From Culturomica massiliensis (GTDB lineage Bacteria; Bacteroidota; Bacteroidia; Bacteroidales; Marinifilaceae): a stretch of DNA of 64,000 nt. The stretch spans positions 868,001-932,000 of the forward strand of contig NZ_LT594621.1 in NCBI RefSeq assembly GCF_900091655.1. Reading direction: 5' to 3'. The translations under genes were made by a program, and so were the position numbers. Each line of letters begins with the position of its first letter. Within the stretch, counting starts at the first letter, position 1. This document shows, in pieces, positions 28,744 to 37,173 of the stretch. The notes beneath the pieces are model-generated. The model was not told the DNA's origin. It saw only the letters and a program-made list of their open reading frames with translations, and did no database searches.

Positions 28744-29508
28744 TTAATTTACCTCTACCGCTAACGTATCGTATGCCAAATGTATATGGGCGGGTAATTC
28801 CGCAGACACTTCAGCGGTCAGGCCCATTTGATGCCCTATATGTGTCAGCCAGGCCTCTTTTACCTGTAATTTTTGTACAACTTCAACCGCTTGGGCCAAG
28901 GTGAAATGAGACAGATGGCTTTCTTTACGCAAAGCGTTTATGACCATGTATTCCGTTCCCTTCAACCGCTCCATCGAACTCTCGGGTATGTAATTGGCAT
29001 CCGTAATATAGGCGAAATTACCGATCCGGAATCCCATCACCGGAAGCTTGTGATGCATCACCGGAATGGGAATGACCCGGATATCATCGATGTAAAAAGG
29101 ATTCGGGTCAATGACATGCATGTTGATTTCCGGTACCCCGGGGTATTTAAATTCACTGAAAGCATACGAATAATCCTTAAAAACAGCTTCTTTCGTCCGG
29201 ATATCCGTATATACATCGACAGCTCCGTGTTTCACCCAGTTGAAAGCCCTCACGTCATCCAGACCTCCGATATGATCTTTATGCTCGTGGGTCAACAGGA
29301 TGGCCCGGATATCCTTTACTTCTGCCCGCAGCATCTGGTAACGAAAATCGGGTCCCGCATCGATGACAATGTTTTTTCCATCGATTTCCAACATGGCAGA
29401 ACAACGTAACCTCTTATCTTTTTTATCTTCTGACCGACATACCTCACATTCACAAGCAATAACCGGTATGCCTTGTGATGTACCGCTCCCTAAAAAAGTC
29501 AATTTCAT
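28744..29508 (-). CDS. Metallo-beta-lactamase-fold hydrolase (PhnP-like)
   Basis: I take ATG 29506-29508 as the start (254 residues, opening MKLTFLGSGTSQGIP); an in-frame ATG 16 codons upstream would add a non-conserved leader. Metal-binding residues are in LTHEHKDHIGGLDD (about residues 71-84), with downstream His in VMHHKL, Asp in ITDANYI and His in THIGHQMG. A CECEVC cysteine cluster at the front resembles the zinc site of PhnP phosphodiesterases. The likely reaction is cleavage of a cyclic phosphodiester or related ester; the substrate is unknown. No phn genes are nearby. Confidence 0.85.
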   Translation of the reverse strand: MKLTFLGSGTSQGIPVIACECEVCRSEDKKDKRLRCSAMLEIDGKNIVIDAGPDFRYQMLRAEVKDIRAILLTHEHKDHIGGLDDVRAFNWVKHGAVDVYTDIRTKEAVFKDYSYAFSEFKYPGVPEINMHVIDPNPFYIDDIRVIPIPVMHHKLPVMGFRIGNFAYITDANYIPESSMERLKGTEYMVINALRKESHLSHFTLAQAVEVVQKLQVKEAWLTHIGHQMGLTAEVSAELPAHIHLAYDTLAVEVN

Positions 29509-29777
29509 AGTTTTCTTAATTTTCATACAAAAATAATGAAAAACCGGTGCTGGCAATTATAATTTACCTGAAAAATACACCCCGGAGATATGGTAAACGG
29601 TAATTTTTCTGATTTTAATCATTCTGCCGGAGTCAGCCCCTGAATACTTTTTTATACAGTCTGTTACTGAAAAAGCTGTAATGCCCCCGTATCCGACCTG
29701 CCTTTTTGAAATTAAATTGAAACCTACGATCCGGAATCTACAACCAAATTTGTACTTTTGTACGCAAAAACAAGTAT

Positions 29778-30482
29778 ATGGGAAAACTTTATCTGCTACC
29801 GAACAGTTTGGGAGAATCGGCTTTGGAATGCGTACTGCCAAACGAAGTTATCAGCCTGATTCGTCAGTTACGGGTATTCGCCACCGAAAATCCTAAAAAC
29901 ACACGTCGTTTCCTTAAAAAAATAGACAAAACCATAGATATCGACAGTTTGATTTTTCTGGACCTGAATGAACATTCTACCCCGAAAGAAATCGAAGCTT
30001 GCTTGCCCTGGCTGGAGAAAGAAGATATGGGGATCATTTCGGAAGCCGGTTGTCCCGGAATCGCAGATCCGGGAGCCGAACTGGTCGCGTTGGCTCATCG
30101 TCGCGGTTACCGGGTATGTCCCCTTGTAGGTCCTTCTTCTATCCTATTGGCACTTATGGCTTCCGGTTGCAGCGGACAACATTTTTCTTTCAACGGCTAT
30201 CTGCCTGTGAAAGATAACGAGCGCAGTAAAGCTTTAAAAAACTACGAAAAAGAGTCTGCCCTGGAAAACCGCTCCCAAATTTTTATCGAGACTCCCTATC
30301 GTAACCTGAAACTTTTTCAAGAAATGCTGCATGTGCTTTCTCTTCAAACAAAACTTACGGTAGCCTGTGATATCACTACTGATAACGAATATATTAAGAC
30401 AAAAACAATACGGGAATGGAAGCAATTGCCTCCACCTGCTATAGACAAACGCCCGGCCATATTTATCCTATATGCCCGCTAA
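29778..30482 (+). CDS. RsmI-like SAM-dependent methyltransferase
   Basis: A 234-residue tetrapyrrole-methylase-fold protein of the short Bacteroidetes RsmI branch. Visible blocks are LLPNSLGES at the N-terminus, SEAGCPGIADPGAELVALAH (family core), VGPSSILLALMASG and FIETPYRN. RsmI proper 2'-O-methylates C1402 of 16S rRNA; this shorter form lacks the usual N-terminal GTLYLVATPIGN opening and C-terminal extension, so the target is inferred. It has its own -7 element TACTTTTG at 29753-29760 and a short leader. Confidence 0.85.
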   Translation: MGKLYLLPNSLGESALECVLPNEVISLIRQLRVFATENPKNTRRFLKKIDKTIDIDSLIFLDLNEHSTPKEIEACLPWLEKEDMGIISEAGCPGIADPGAELVALAHRRGYRVCPLVGPSSILLALMASGCSGQHFSFNGYLPVKDNERSKALKNYEKESALENRSQIFIETPYRNLKLFQEMLHVLSLQTKLTVACDITTDNEYIKTKTIREWKQLPPPAIDKRPAIFILYAR

Positions 30483-30486
30483 GCCG

Positions 30487-32271
30487 TCAGAATACGGTTT
30501 CATCGGCCAGCGAACTGAATTTCTTTCTCAGCCAGCGGGAAAACAGTACAATTGTATCAGCTCCGGAATACGGAATAAATTCATCATACATATCTGCCTG
30601 GTCAAAATTATCGATTCCCAGAGATAAGACTTCGATTCTTTTCTTTTTCCCTTCATGAACAACTTCCCGCACCTGCTCTTGGGGATCCTCTCCTTCAGAA
30701 GCAACTACAGAAGGCGTTCCGTCCGATATCATCAGAAACAATTTATGGGGACTGTCGGGCTGAAATTTTTCAAAGCAATATTGCATGGCATAACCGTCGG
30801 CATTGGCATACAAAGCCTTTTGTGAGAAAAGTTTAGCGAGTTGCAACCGCCGTCCGGGTTTATGAAAACAAGTTACTTCAATACCGTTGTCGTCGCAGCG
30901 GTGTCCATATACGGAATACGTTACCACATTCGCATATCTTTCAAAAGCCAATACCAGGGCGACAGCCAAGACCGTTTGCATGGCGATTTTATCTCCCGTA
31001 ACCATAGAGCCGGACAAATCCAGTAAAATAACGACTTCCAACCGGGCCGAAGGAGCCGGGGTTTCTTCCCAGAAAATATTCCGGTTATAGCGGGATTGAT
31101 ATAATTCTTCTTCGTCCAGTTCTCCCGCATCCTGTTCATAAATCACCTTATTTTTATCTGTTTTTGCCGAAAACATCGACAACTGAAGTTGTATACCTGC
31201 GGCCAATTCTCTGGCTTTTTTCAGCAGTTCACCGGAAATCGTCCCGGTTTCGGCTTCCACTTCCCGGATTACATGTACAAATTCCCTGGCAGACGCCTGT
31301 GTCCGGCGGTTGCTCTCCGAAGAAGAGGTCTTCGCATAATAATGGAACTTTTCCGGATTGAATGTCCTTTGCATATCTGCAATAACAGACTCTGCCATCC
31401 GGATATCGCGGTCAGCCGTATAATCTTCAAATTGCCGGAGTGTATTCTTTACTTCCTGTAAACAGAAATTTTCGCTAACCGTCCCGTTTTCTCCGACAAT
31501 TCCAGCCAATTCTTCTGCAACGCTCTCTATTTCCGTAAATGTCAACGCAGCATATCCTTTGATTTTATCCAATAATAAATCAATCTCTTTCACTTTCCGG
31601 GAATTACCCGGAAAACTGTTTACCTCCCGTATGTATACCGGATCTTCCAGGATGTTGGGATACAATATTTTACAACATATATAATCAGTTAACGCTTCAT
31701 GTCCGTCGTTTCCGTTGATATCCCGGTTTTCCGGGTCCATCCCTCCGTAAAATCCGATGCGCTGTTCCATAGCCCACCATCCCATGGATAAGGCCAAACG
31801 CCTGGCCGTATACAGAAAAGAATGATAGCCGGGATACGCATTTACCAGTTTGGATTCCACCCGGCGGTCTTCCAGCATATGTAAAAAACCGGTTTGTACA
31901 GGGGTATACCTCCTGGCCTCTCTGGCCCCGATATCCTCGCGGGTATAGAGCAGATGTCCCAGTTCGTGAATAAAACTTCCGAACAGGGCATTTACTTTTA
32001 TATCTTCCGGTATATCCAAACGCAAAAGCTTGATATTCAATGCAATTTTTGCAGGATTTACCGACAAATTGGGAGCTTTGTTCGATAGTACGATTCTGGG
32101 AATTTCGCCGGTGATATGCAAAGCCAGCTTAGCACAGGCTGCAACGATCCCGACGATATTTACCGTATGAAATGATTTATTGACCGGTGCCCCGGAAGTA
32201 TTGAAATGTCCCCACCAGGCCCGGTCGATAAACTGATCTTCATATATTCGTTGCAGTCGTTCAAAATCCAT
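30487..32271 (-). CDS. VWA-domain protein of a MoxR/VWA (CobT/NorD-like) pair, with HExxH motif
   Basis: A 594-residue soluble protein. The C-terminal von Willebrand A domain has an intact MIDAS start DLSGSM (418-423). The N-terminal half carries HELGH at 102-106 followed by LEDRRVE at 133-139, the spacing of a gluzincin-like zinc site or of the LED motif in CobT/NorD proteins. A charged helical linker joins them. Such proteins pair with MoxR-family AAA+ ATPases to remodel or insert metal into client enzymes; the ATPase gene is 17 bases upstream on the same transcript. No cobN or nor gene is in the window, so the client is unknown. Confidence 0.8.
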   Translation of the reverse strand: MDFERLQRIYEDQFIDRAWWGHFNTSGAPVNKSFHTVNIVGIVAACAKLALHITGEIPRIVLSNKAPNLSVNPAKIALNIKLLRLDIPEDIKVNALFGSFIHELGHLLYTREDIGAREARRYTPVQTGFLHMLEDRRVESKLVNAYPGYHSFLYTARRLALSMGWWAMEQRIGFYGGMDPENRDINGNDGHEALTDYICCKILYPNILEDPVYIREVNSFPGNSRKVKEIDLLLDKIKGYAALTFTEIESVAEELAGIVGENGTVSENFCLQEVKNTLRQFEDYTADRDIRMAESVIADMQRTFNPEKFHYYAKTSSSESNRRTQASAREFVHVIREVEAETGTISGELLKKARELAAGIQLQLSMFSAKTDKNKVIYEQDAGELDEEELYQSRYNRNIFWEETPAPSARLEVVILLDLSGSMVTGDKIAMQTVLAVALVLAFERYANVVTYSVYGHRCDDNGIEVTCFHKPGRRLQLAKLFSQKALYANADGYAMQYCFEKFQPDSPHKLFLMISDGTPSVVASEGEDPQEQVREVVHEGKKKRIEVLSLGIDNFDQADMYDEFIPYSGADTIVLFSRWLRKKFSSLADETVF

Positions 32272-32288
32272 ACTTTATCCCGGTTAGT

Positions 32289-33125
32289 TCATATACCTTG
32301 CAACAAAGCTCTGGCAAGCACTTCCTCCCCCGACAGCATATAATTGGTAAGAATGATTTCTTCTACCACATCCTGTAGCGAATAACCCAACGGAAGATAA
32401 GCGGCAGCGTCCAGTACCTGCCGGGTAGACAAGGATACGGAAAGGGTTTCTTTGGCTTCCCCCAGCCTTAATATGCGGGCGATTTCCGCTAACCGGACAG
32501 CATCTTTACGGGCTACACCGTCAATCCGGCTGCATATCAGAGCCGATTCTTCCCGGGGAGACAAATAATCCAAACGTGTTTTGATAAAGCGGTCTTCAAA
32601 AGCCGTGTCCAGACGTTGAGCCGAAACATAAGCAAAACCGGTATTACCCGCTGCAATAAAAAGGACGTTCCTGCCTTTATTATACCTTTGTCCGGAATCT
32701 TCGTCGTACAAATACGACTGATGCCGATCCAGTACCGTCATTAGAAAATTAGCGGCTACAGCCGGAGTACGCGTCAATTCGTCCAAAAAAATCAACGTCG
32801 GCCGGTCTGAAACGAATGCCCGGAAAAACTCTGAACGTACCGCAAGAGTTTTACCGTCTTCTCCAATGATCAGACTGCCCACAAACATTTTTTTGGGCTT
32901 AAACGCCTGTCCCATATTAAAGGCATGGTATTCCATACCCATAGCATCCGCCAGCTCTTTGGCCACAGAAGATTTGCCGCAACCTTTCGGACCCAGTAAA
33001 AAAGGATATTTTTTCAAATACAGGGTATGGCATAAAAATTCCCACTTTTGTATCGGAATACATAGTTTATCCGAGTGTTTGGGAAGCGTGAAGATTGGAT
33101 TTCTACAAGAAAACAGATCCGTCAT
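32289..33125 (-). CDS. MoxR/CobS-like AAA+ ATPase
   Basis: I place the start at ATG 33123-33125 (278 residues); an ATG 7 codons upstream is also possible. The AAA+ core shows Walker A GPKGCGKSS near residue 47, Walker B LIFLDELTR near 120, sensor 1 in FIAAGNTG near 160 and arginine finger region FEDRFIKTRLDYL. It is first of the two-gene unit with the VWA protein and belongs to the MoxR group that acts as chaperones or metal-insertion motors. Its transcription start must lie just past the rubrerythrin terminator at 33159-33193. Confidence 0.88.
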   Translation of the reverse strand: MTDLFSCRNPIFTLPKHSDKLCIPIQKWEFLCHTLYLKKYPFLLGPKGCGKSSVAKELADAMGMEYHAFNMGQAFKPKKMFVGSLIIGEDGKTLAVRSEFFRAFVSDRPTLIFLDELTRTPAVAANFLMTVLDRHQSYLYDEDSGQRYNKGRNVLFIAAGNTGFAYVSAQRLDTAFEDRFIKTRLDYLSPREESALICSRIDGVARKDAVRLAEIARILRLGEAKETLSVSLSTRQVLDAAAYLPLGYSLQDVVEEIILTNYMLSGEEVLARALLQGI

Positions 33126-33158
33126 TACTGATAATTTTATTCGCAAACATACACAAAA

Positions 33159-33193
33159 AAACCGGATTCAGAGTTTTTCCCTGAATCCGGTTT
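33159..33193 (-). terminator. Terminator of the rubrerythrin gene
   Basis: Perfect 13-bp stem (AAACCGGATTCAG, 33159-33171, with 33181-33193) and 9-base loop, 19 bases past the rubrerythrin stop. On the minus strand it is followed by TTTTTTTGTGT. Strong intrinsic terminator. Confidence 0.88.
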
Positions 33194-33211
33194 ATAGTCC
33201 AGCGACGGAAT

Positions 33212-33763
33212 TTATTTTTTGAAATAACGGTTGTACAGTCCTTCAAATCCTTTTCCGTGACGCGCTTCGTCTTTACACATTTCGTGTACGGTGTCATGGA
33301 TAGCATCCAAATTCAGTTTTTTGGCCAATGTCGCAATTCTTTTCTTATCTTCACATGCGCCGGCTTCTGCTTCCATACGTTTTCTCAAATTTGTTTCGGT
33401 ATCCCATACCATTTCACCTAGTAATTCACAGAATTTTGATGCGTGTTCGGCTTCTTCCCAAGCGTAACGTTTGAAAGCTTCGGCAACTTCCGGATAACCT
33501 TCGCGGTCGGCCTGACGACTCATGGCCAAATACATTCCGACTTCTGTACATTCCCCGTTAAAATGTGCTTTCAATCCTTCTAAAACTTCCGGATCTACAC
33601 CTTGTGCCACACCGATGACGTGTTCGTCGACAAATGTCAGCTTACCTGACGTTGCTTCCATTTCTTTGAATTTACTTCTCGGAGCCTTACATTGAGGACA
33701 AAATTCCGGAGCTTCCTCTCCTTCATACACATAACCACATACTGTACAGATAAATTTTTTCAT
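33212..33763 (-). CDS. Reverse rubrerythrin (peroxide reductase)
   Basis: A 183-residue protein with domains in the reversed order: an N-terminal rubredoxin Fe site (CTVC at 6-9 and CPQC at 22-25), then a ferritin-like four-helix domain with diiron ligands in NGECTEVGMYL, WEEAEHASKF, EAGACEDK and HEMCKDEARHGKGF. It reduces H2O2 to water with electrons from NADH via rubredoxin reductases, protecting anaerobes. A PerR-like repressor gene lies 31 bases upstream on the same strand, so the two probably form one peroxide-responsive unit. Confidence 0.93.
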   Translation of the reverse strand: MKKFICTVCGYVYEGEEAPEFCPQCKAPRSKFKEMEATSGKLTFVDEHVIGVAQGVDPEVLEGLKAHFNGECTEVGMYLAMSRQADREGYPEVAEAFKRYAWEEAEHASKFCELLGEMVWDTETNLRKRMEAEAGACEDKKRIATLAKKLNLDAIHDTVHEMCKDEARHGKGFEGLYNRYFKK

Positions 33764-33794
33764 AATGATTTTGATTTTAAATTAACGATTAATG

Positions 33795-34220
33795 TTACTT
33801 AAGTCTCTTATTATCACACAATTTACAATATCCCTTATAGTATAAATGAGTTTCCGTTATTGTCAATTCCTCTCCCCCCCGGACAATCAGTTTATCCAGA
33901 TAATCAACTGGTATATCATACACTTTCCCACATCCCAAACAGATAAAATGCGCATGATCCGAAACATCAATATCATAACGTATATTCCGATCGTCTATTC
34001 CCAAAGCCATCAATGCACCTTGCTCGGTGAACAGCTTCAATGTATTGTAGACAGTTGTTTTCGATAAAGTAGGCATCCATTTAATCAGCACAGAATGAAT
34101 CTCGTCCGTACTGGGATGTGTCCGGTGTTCCATCAGATATTCCATAATGGCTATCCGTTGTACGGAAGGCTTTATCCCATATTTGGCCAAATAGTCCTGA
34201 GCCGTTACAATTGAATCCAT
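33795..34220 (-). CDS. Fur-family regulator, PerR-like
   Basis: A 141-residue Fur-superfamily repressor: winged helix (about 10-85, with HPSTDEIHSVL and LSKTTVYNTLKLF) and a dimer domain with DHAHFICLGCGKVYDI and the second CxxC in YCKLC, forming a structural Zn(Cys)4 site. PerR rather than Fur is suggested by its downstream partner reverse rubrerythrin and by the box with TTGTAATNATTACAA core just upstream of the start. The peroxide-sensing Asp cannot be proven from sequence alone. Confidence 0.87.
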   Translation of the reverse strand: MDSIVTAQDYLAKYGIKPSVQRIAIMEYLMEHRTHPSTDEIHSVLIKWMPTLSKTTVYNTLKLFTEQGALMALGIDDRNIRYDIDVSDHAHFICLGCGKVYDIPVDYLDKLIVRGGEELTITETHLYYKGYCKLCDNKRLK

Positions 34221-34225
34221 TTTTT

Positions 34226-34244
34226 ATTTGTAATGATTACAAAT
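34226..34244. promoter_or_regulatory. Fur/PerR box upstream of the PerR gene
   Basis: A perfect 19-bp palindrome, ATTTGTAATGATTACAAAT, centred on base 34235. It contains TTGTAAT-N-ATTACAA, one step per arm from the canonical PerR box TTATAAT-N-ATTATAA. It ends 5 bases upstream of the start codon, so binding would block the regulator's own transcript and the rubrerythrin gene behind it. The remaining bases to 34480 are AT-rich with no other feature I can support. Confidence 0.85.
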
Positions 34245-34488
34245 TTGATTTTAATACAAAATTATATTTTTTCTCATAAATCGCCAAAATGTAAGAAATT
34301 TTTTTGAATTCACGTTGTTTCAATACAGGGACAATGTATCTACAAATCATTAATTGGCAAATACTTAATATGAAATGAATTTTTTATCTTTTCTCTTTTA
34401 GCGGTCATAAAAAAGCTATATATTCCGTTCATTTTATAAGTTTACGAAAAGCAATTTCTACAATAAATAAAATAAACGATGTAAATAG

Positions 34489-34521
34489 TTGTAAAGTGTA
34501 TAAAATATTTTTCTAACTTCG
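34489..34521 (+). promoter_or_regulatory. Candidate promoter for the small ORF and TonB receptor
   Basis: TTG at 34489-34491, 22 bases, then TAACTTCG at 34514-34521, a one-mismatch -7 element. The ATG of the small ORF lies at 34526, so transcripts would be almost leaderless. Weak match; tentative. Confidence 0.4.
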
Positions 34522-34525
34522 CCAC

Positions 34526-34843
34526 ATGTTTTTCTTAGGTATATCGGCAAACATATTGATTTATTTACTGGCTTCTGCCTTTTTGGGTGTACTTTTGTAT
34601 ACACATGAAAAGAGTGTGCCGGCAGAATATGTCAGTTCTGCTGTCGTCGTTGTCGAAACACGGCAGGAAGAGCCGGTTCATTACGAATGGTATGCTTATT
34701 GCGAACAAATCGTACCGAAAGCGGAGAAAGAACATACCATCGTATATGTAGAAATACAGACACCGCTTTATGTCCCACCTCACTATCAAAGTCTTTTCTT
34801 AACACGGAAGGCTTTGCGTGCTCCGCCTGTCCCTATGGCTTGA
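34526..34843 (+). CDS. Small single-pass membrane protein upstream of a TonB-dependent receptor
   Basis: A 105-residue ORF: hydrophobic N-terminus (residues 3-24, ISANILIYLLASAFLGVLLY) that can serve as anchor or uncleaved signal, then about 75 mostly polar residues with no motif I recognise, ending in a basic/proline stretch. It is 85 bases upstream of the receptor gene on the same strand. Its -7 element is close to the ATG. Not recognised; could be a small partner of the receptor system, or a fortuitous ORF. Confidence 0.5.
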   Translation: MFFLGISANILIYLLASAFLGVLLYTHEKSVPAEYVSSAVVVVETRQEEPVHYEWYAYCEQIVPKAEKEHTIVYVEIQTPLYVPPHYQSLFLTRKALRAPPVPMA

Positions 34844-34846
34844 TAA

Positions 34847-34871
34847 TACCGGAAAGAATTTCAATCCGGTA
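34847..34871 (+). other. Hairpin between the small ORF and the receptor gene
   Basis: TACCGGA (34847-34853) pairs with TCCGGTA (34865-34871) around an 11-base loop, right after the small ORF's stop. No T tail follows. It may weakly attenuate or stabilise the transcript. I see no cobalamin or other riboswitch core here. Confidence 0.4.
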
Positions 34872-34928
34872 ATGTTGTCCGGATAAGTCATCCGATAAAT
34901 TTTAGCATTCTATTATTTCATCATTAAA

Positions 34929-37070
34929 ATGATGTGTATGCGTTATCTATTTTATATTTTATTTATTATTCCGGTATTTCCGGCGTTTTCTCAGAAATCG
35001 GCTATATTAACGACAGACGATTCTTTATATCACATCATACAACAGATGCAGGAGGTTGTTGTTACGGCTGAAAAGAGAGAGCTGAAACCGACAGATATTC
35101 CGGCTGCCTTGACGGTGGTTACGGAACGTACAATTCCGGGTGAGAATAATCCGGATTTGCGGAATATATCCGGTATCGTTCCGAATTTTTACATGCAGGA
35201 AGGCGGCTTAAAGCTTTCCACACCTTTGTATATCAGAGGTATAGGGACGGTTTCCGGAACCCCTCCGATAGGACTTTATGTTGACGGAGTGCCTGTATTC
35301 GATAAAAATGCATTTGTCTTCGATCTGTATGATATCCGGCAGATAGAAGTGTTGCGTGGACCCCAGACGACATTGTACGGACGGAACAGTATCAATGGCC
35401 TGATCAATATCAACACCCGTCCGGCAGATAACAAATTTGCCATACGGGCGAAGGCCGGTCTTGCCAGTTACTATTCTCAAAATTACAATCTGATTGTCAA
35501 TCTGCCGGTTAAATTTATTTACAATAAATTATCTTTTTCCTACAATAAATCGAAAGGTTATTTCAAAAACCGGTATGACAATGACAGGCGTTCGAATCCG
35601 ACAGAATCTTATAATGGCCGCTATCAGGGAAATATATATGCAGCAAGAGACTGGAAAATCGCTTTCGGTGTAAACTACAATCATTCTTTCGACGGCGGAT
35701 ATGCTTATCATGCAGTCGATTCGTTAAAAGCCGACCGGTATCTGGTAAATTACAATACCCCCTCTTCTTACAAAAGAGATATGATATCTTCTTATCTGAA
35801 TCTGAAGAAAATGGGAAAACATACCGCTTTTAACTGGATCACATCTTATTCCTGGACAAAGGATAAACAGATTCTGGATGCGGATTTTACTTATCTGGAC
35901 GTATTTGACAATATCAAAAAATCCAATCAGAATTTGGTTACCCAGGAAATCAACCTCCAATCGATTGCCGCAGCACACTGGGATTGGACCGTTGGTGCAT
36001 TCGGCTTTTATAAAGACCTGACGAATAAATACCTGGCAACTTTCGGCAAAGACAAGGCTTACCTGTTGCCTTTACCTTTGGATCAGGCCAAATATTTTAA
36101 TAATACCACAACGAAAGGCATTGCCGGTTACGGACAAATCACTCTGAAAGAGATGTGGCCCGGTATGGCAGTAACGGCCGGTATCCGCTATGACTATGAA
36201 AATGCAGCCCTCACCTACCGGGATAGTCTTCTTTTCACCGGAGATGCAGCTTTCGGTCCTTTTCATGCGTCGGATAAAAAAAGTGATTTTCACGCCTGGT
36301 TGCCCAAATTCTCTTTCATGCAGAAATGGAACGACCGTGTATCTCTTTATCTCAGTGTAGCGAAAGGCTATAAAGCCGGAGGATACAATATCATTGCCAA
36401 CGAAATGAGCTCGTTGTTGACGGATCTCGGATATGACGAAGAAAAATTGTGGAACTATGAATTGGGTTTCAAATATTTCAGTCCCGCCGGGACATTCAAC
36501 CTGAATGCCGCCGTTTTCTATATCGATTGGAAGGACCAGCAGATATTCGTTATGGGTATGATGGGTCCGAGTATAAAAAATGCCGGTGACGCAAGGAGTA
36601 TCGGAGGTGAAATGGACTTAAACTGGGAATTATTCCCTAATTTGACTTATTTCTTATCTGCCGGATACAGCAATTCGAAATATTATCATCACCTGACCAA
36701 AGAATACGAAGGCAACCGTATCGTTATGGCTCCTGAATTTACGGGTAATACGGGAATCGCTTACCAAAAAGCGCTTCGCACAAGCTGGTGCCGGACCCTG
36801 GGAATATCGACAAATGTCACCGGTTTCGGTACCCAGTATTTTGACGAAGCCAACCGGTTAAAACAATCTCCTTACTTCCTGTGGAATATGGATATTACCC
36901 TATCCGGGAAATACGTGGATTTCCATATATGGGGCAAGAACATACTGGACAAAGCATTTTTTACTTATATGCTGAATAATCCGGTCGGACAGAAACTACC
37001 TCAATATTACGATATGGGACAGTCCGGAGCCCCTGCCCGTTTCGGAGCCTCTGTAACATTTAAAATTTAA
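34929..37070 (+). CDS. TonB-dependent outer membrane receptor
   Basis: A 713-residue receptor with signal peptide (LFYILFIIPVFPAFS), a TonB-box-like stretch MQEVVVTAEK near residue 38, a plug domain (about 48-160: RGIGTVSGTPPIGLYVDGVP and VLRGPQTTLYGRNSINGLIN) and a 22-strand-type barrel ending GASVTFKI. It lacks the N-terminal carboxypeptidase-like domain of SusC-type glycan receptors, and no SusD gene follows. A siderophore, haem or cofactor ligand is therefore likelier than a glycan, but the substrate is unknown. The start at 34929 is one of three nearby in-frame ATGs. A lipoprotein gene follows. Confidence 0.93.
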   Translation: MMCMRYLFYILFIIPVFPAFSQKSAILTTDDSLYHIIQQMQEVVVTAEKRELKPTDIPAALTVVTERTIPGENNPDLRNISGIVPNFYMQEGGLKLSTPLYIRGIGTVSGTPPIGLYVDGVPVFDKNAFVFDLYDIRQIEVLRGPQTTLYGRNSINGLININTRPADNKFAIRAKAGLASYYSQNYNLIVNLPVKFIYNKLSFSYNKSKGYFKNRYDNDRRSNPTESYNGRYQGNIYAARDWKIAFGVNYNHSFDGGYAYHAVDSLKADRYLVNYNTPSSYKRDMISSYLNLKKMGKHTAFNWITSYSWTKDKQILDADFTYLDVFDNIKKSNQNLVTQEINLQSIAAAHWDWTVGAFGFYKDLTNKYLATFGKDKAYLLPLPLDQAKYFNNTTTKGIAGYGQITLKEMWPGMAVTAGIRYDYENAALTYRDSLLFTGDAAFGPFHASDKKSDFHAWLPKFSFMQKWNDRVSLYLSVAKGYKAGGYNIIANEMSSLLTDLGYDEEKLWNYELGFKYFSPAGTFNLNAAVFYIDWKDQQIFVMGMMGPSIKNAGDARSIGGEMDLNWELFPNLTYFLSAGYSNSKYYHHLTKEYEGNRIVMAPEFTGNTGIAYQKALRTSWCRTLGISTNVTGFGTQYFDEANRLKQSPYFLWNMDITLSGKYVDFHIWGKNILDKAFFTYMLNNPVGQKLPQYYDMGQSGAPARFGASVTFKI

Positions 37071-37173
37071 GTCCGTTGACGTATTCAGTATTTTTGTAGA
37101 CTATTTGTATACAAACACTTAAATTGTTAGGATGTATACTTGATTTTGAACAATTACTTAACTTATTAAATAC

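Noticed and set aside
28873..29409. 178-residue plus-strand ORF inside the metallo-beta-lactamase gene
   Set aside because: Antisense shadow; the minus-strand gene has all metal ligands.
29557..29841. 94-residue minus-strand ORF next to the RsmI-like gene
   Set aside because: Overlaps the RsmI-like start and promoter, no recognisable domain.
34844..34928. Possible cobalamin riboswitch ahead of the TonB receptor
   Set aside because: Only a short CCGG hairpin is present; the conserved B12-box and core helices are absent and the leader is too short.
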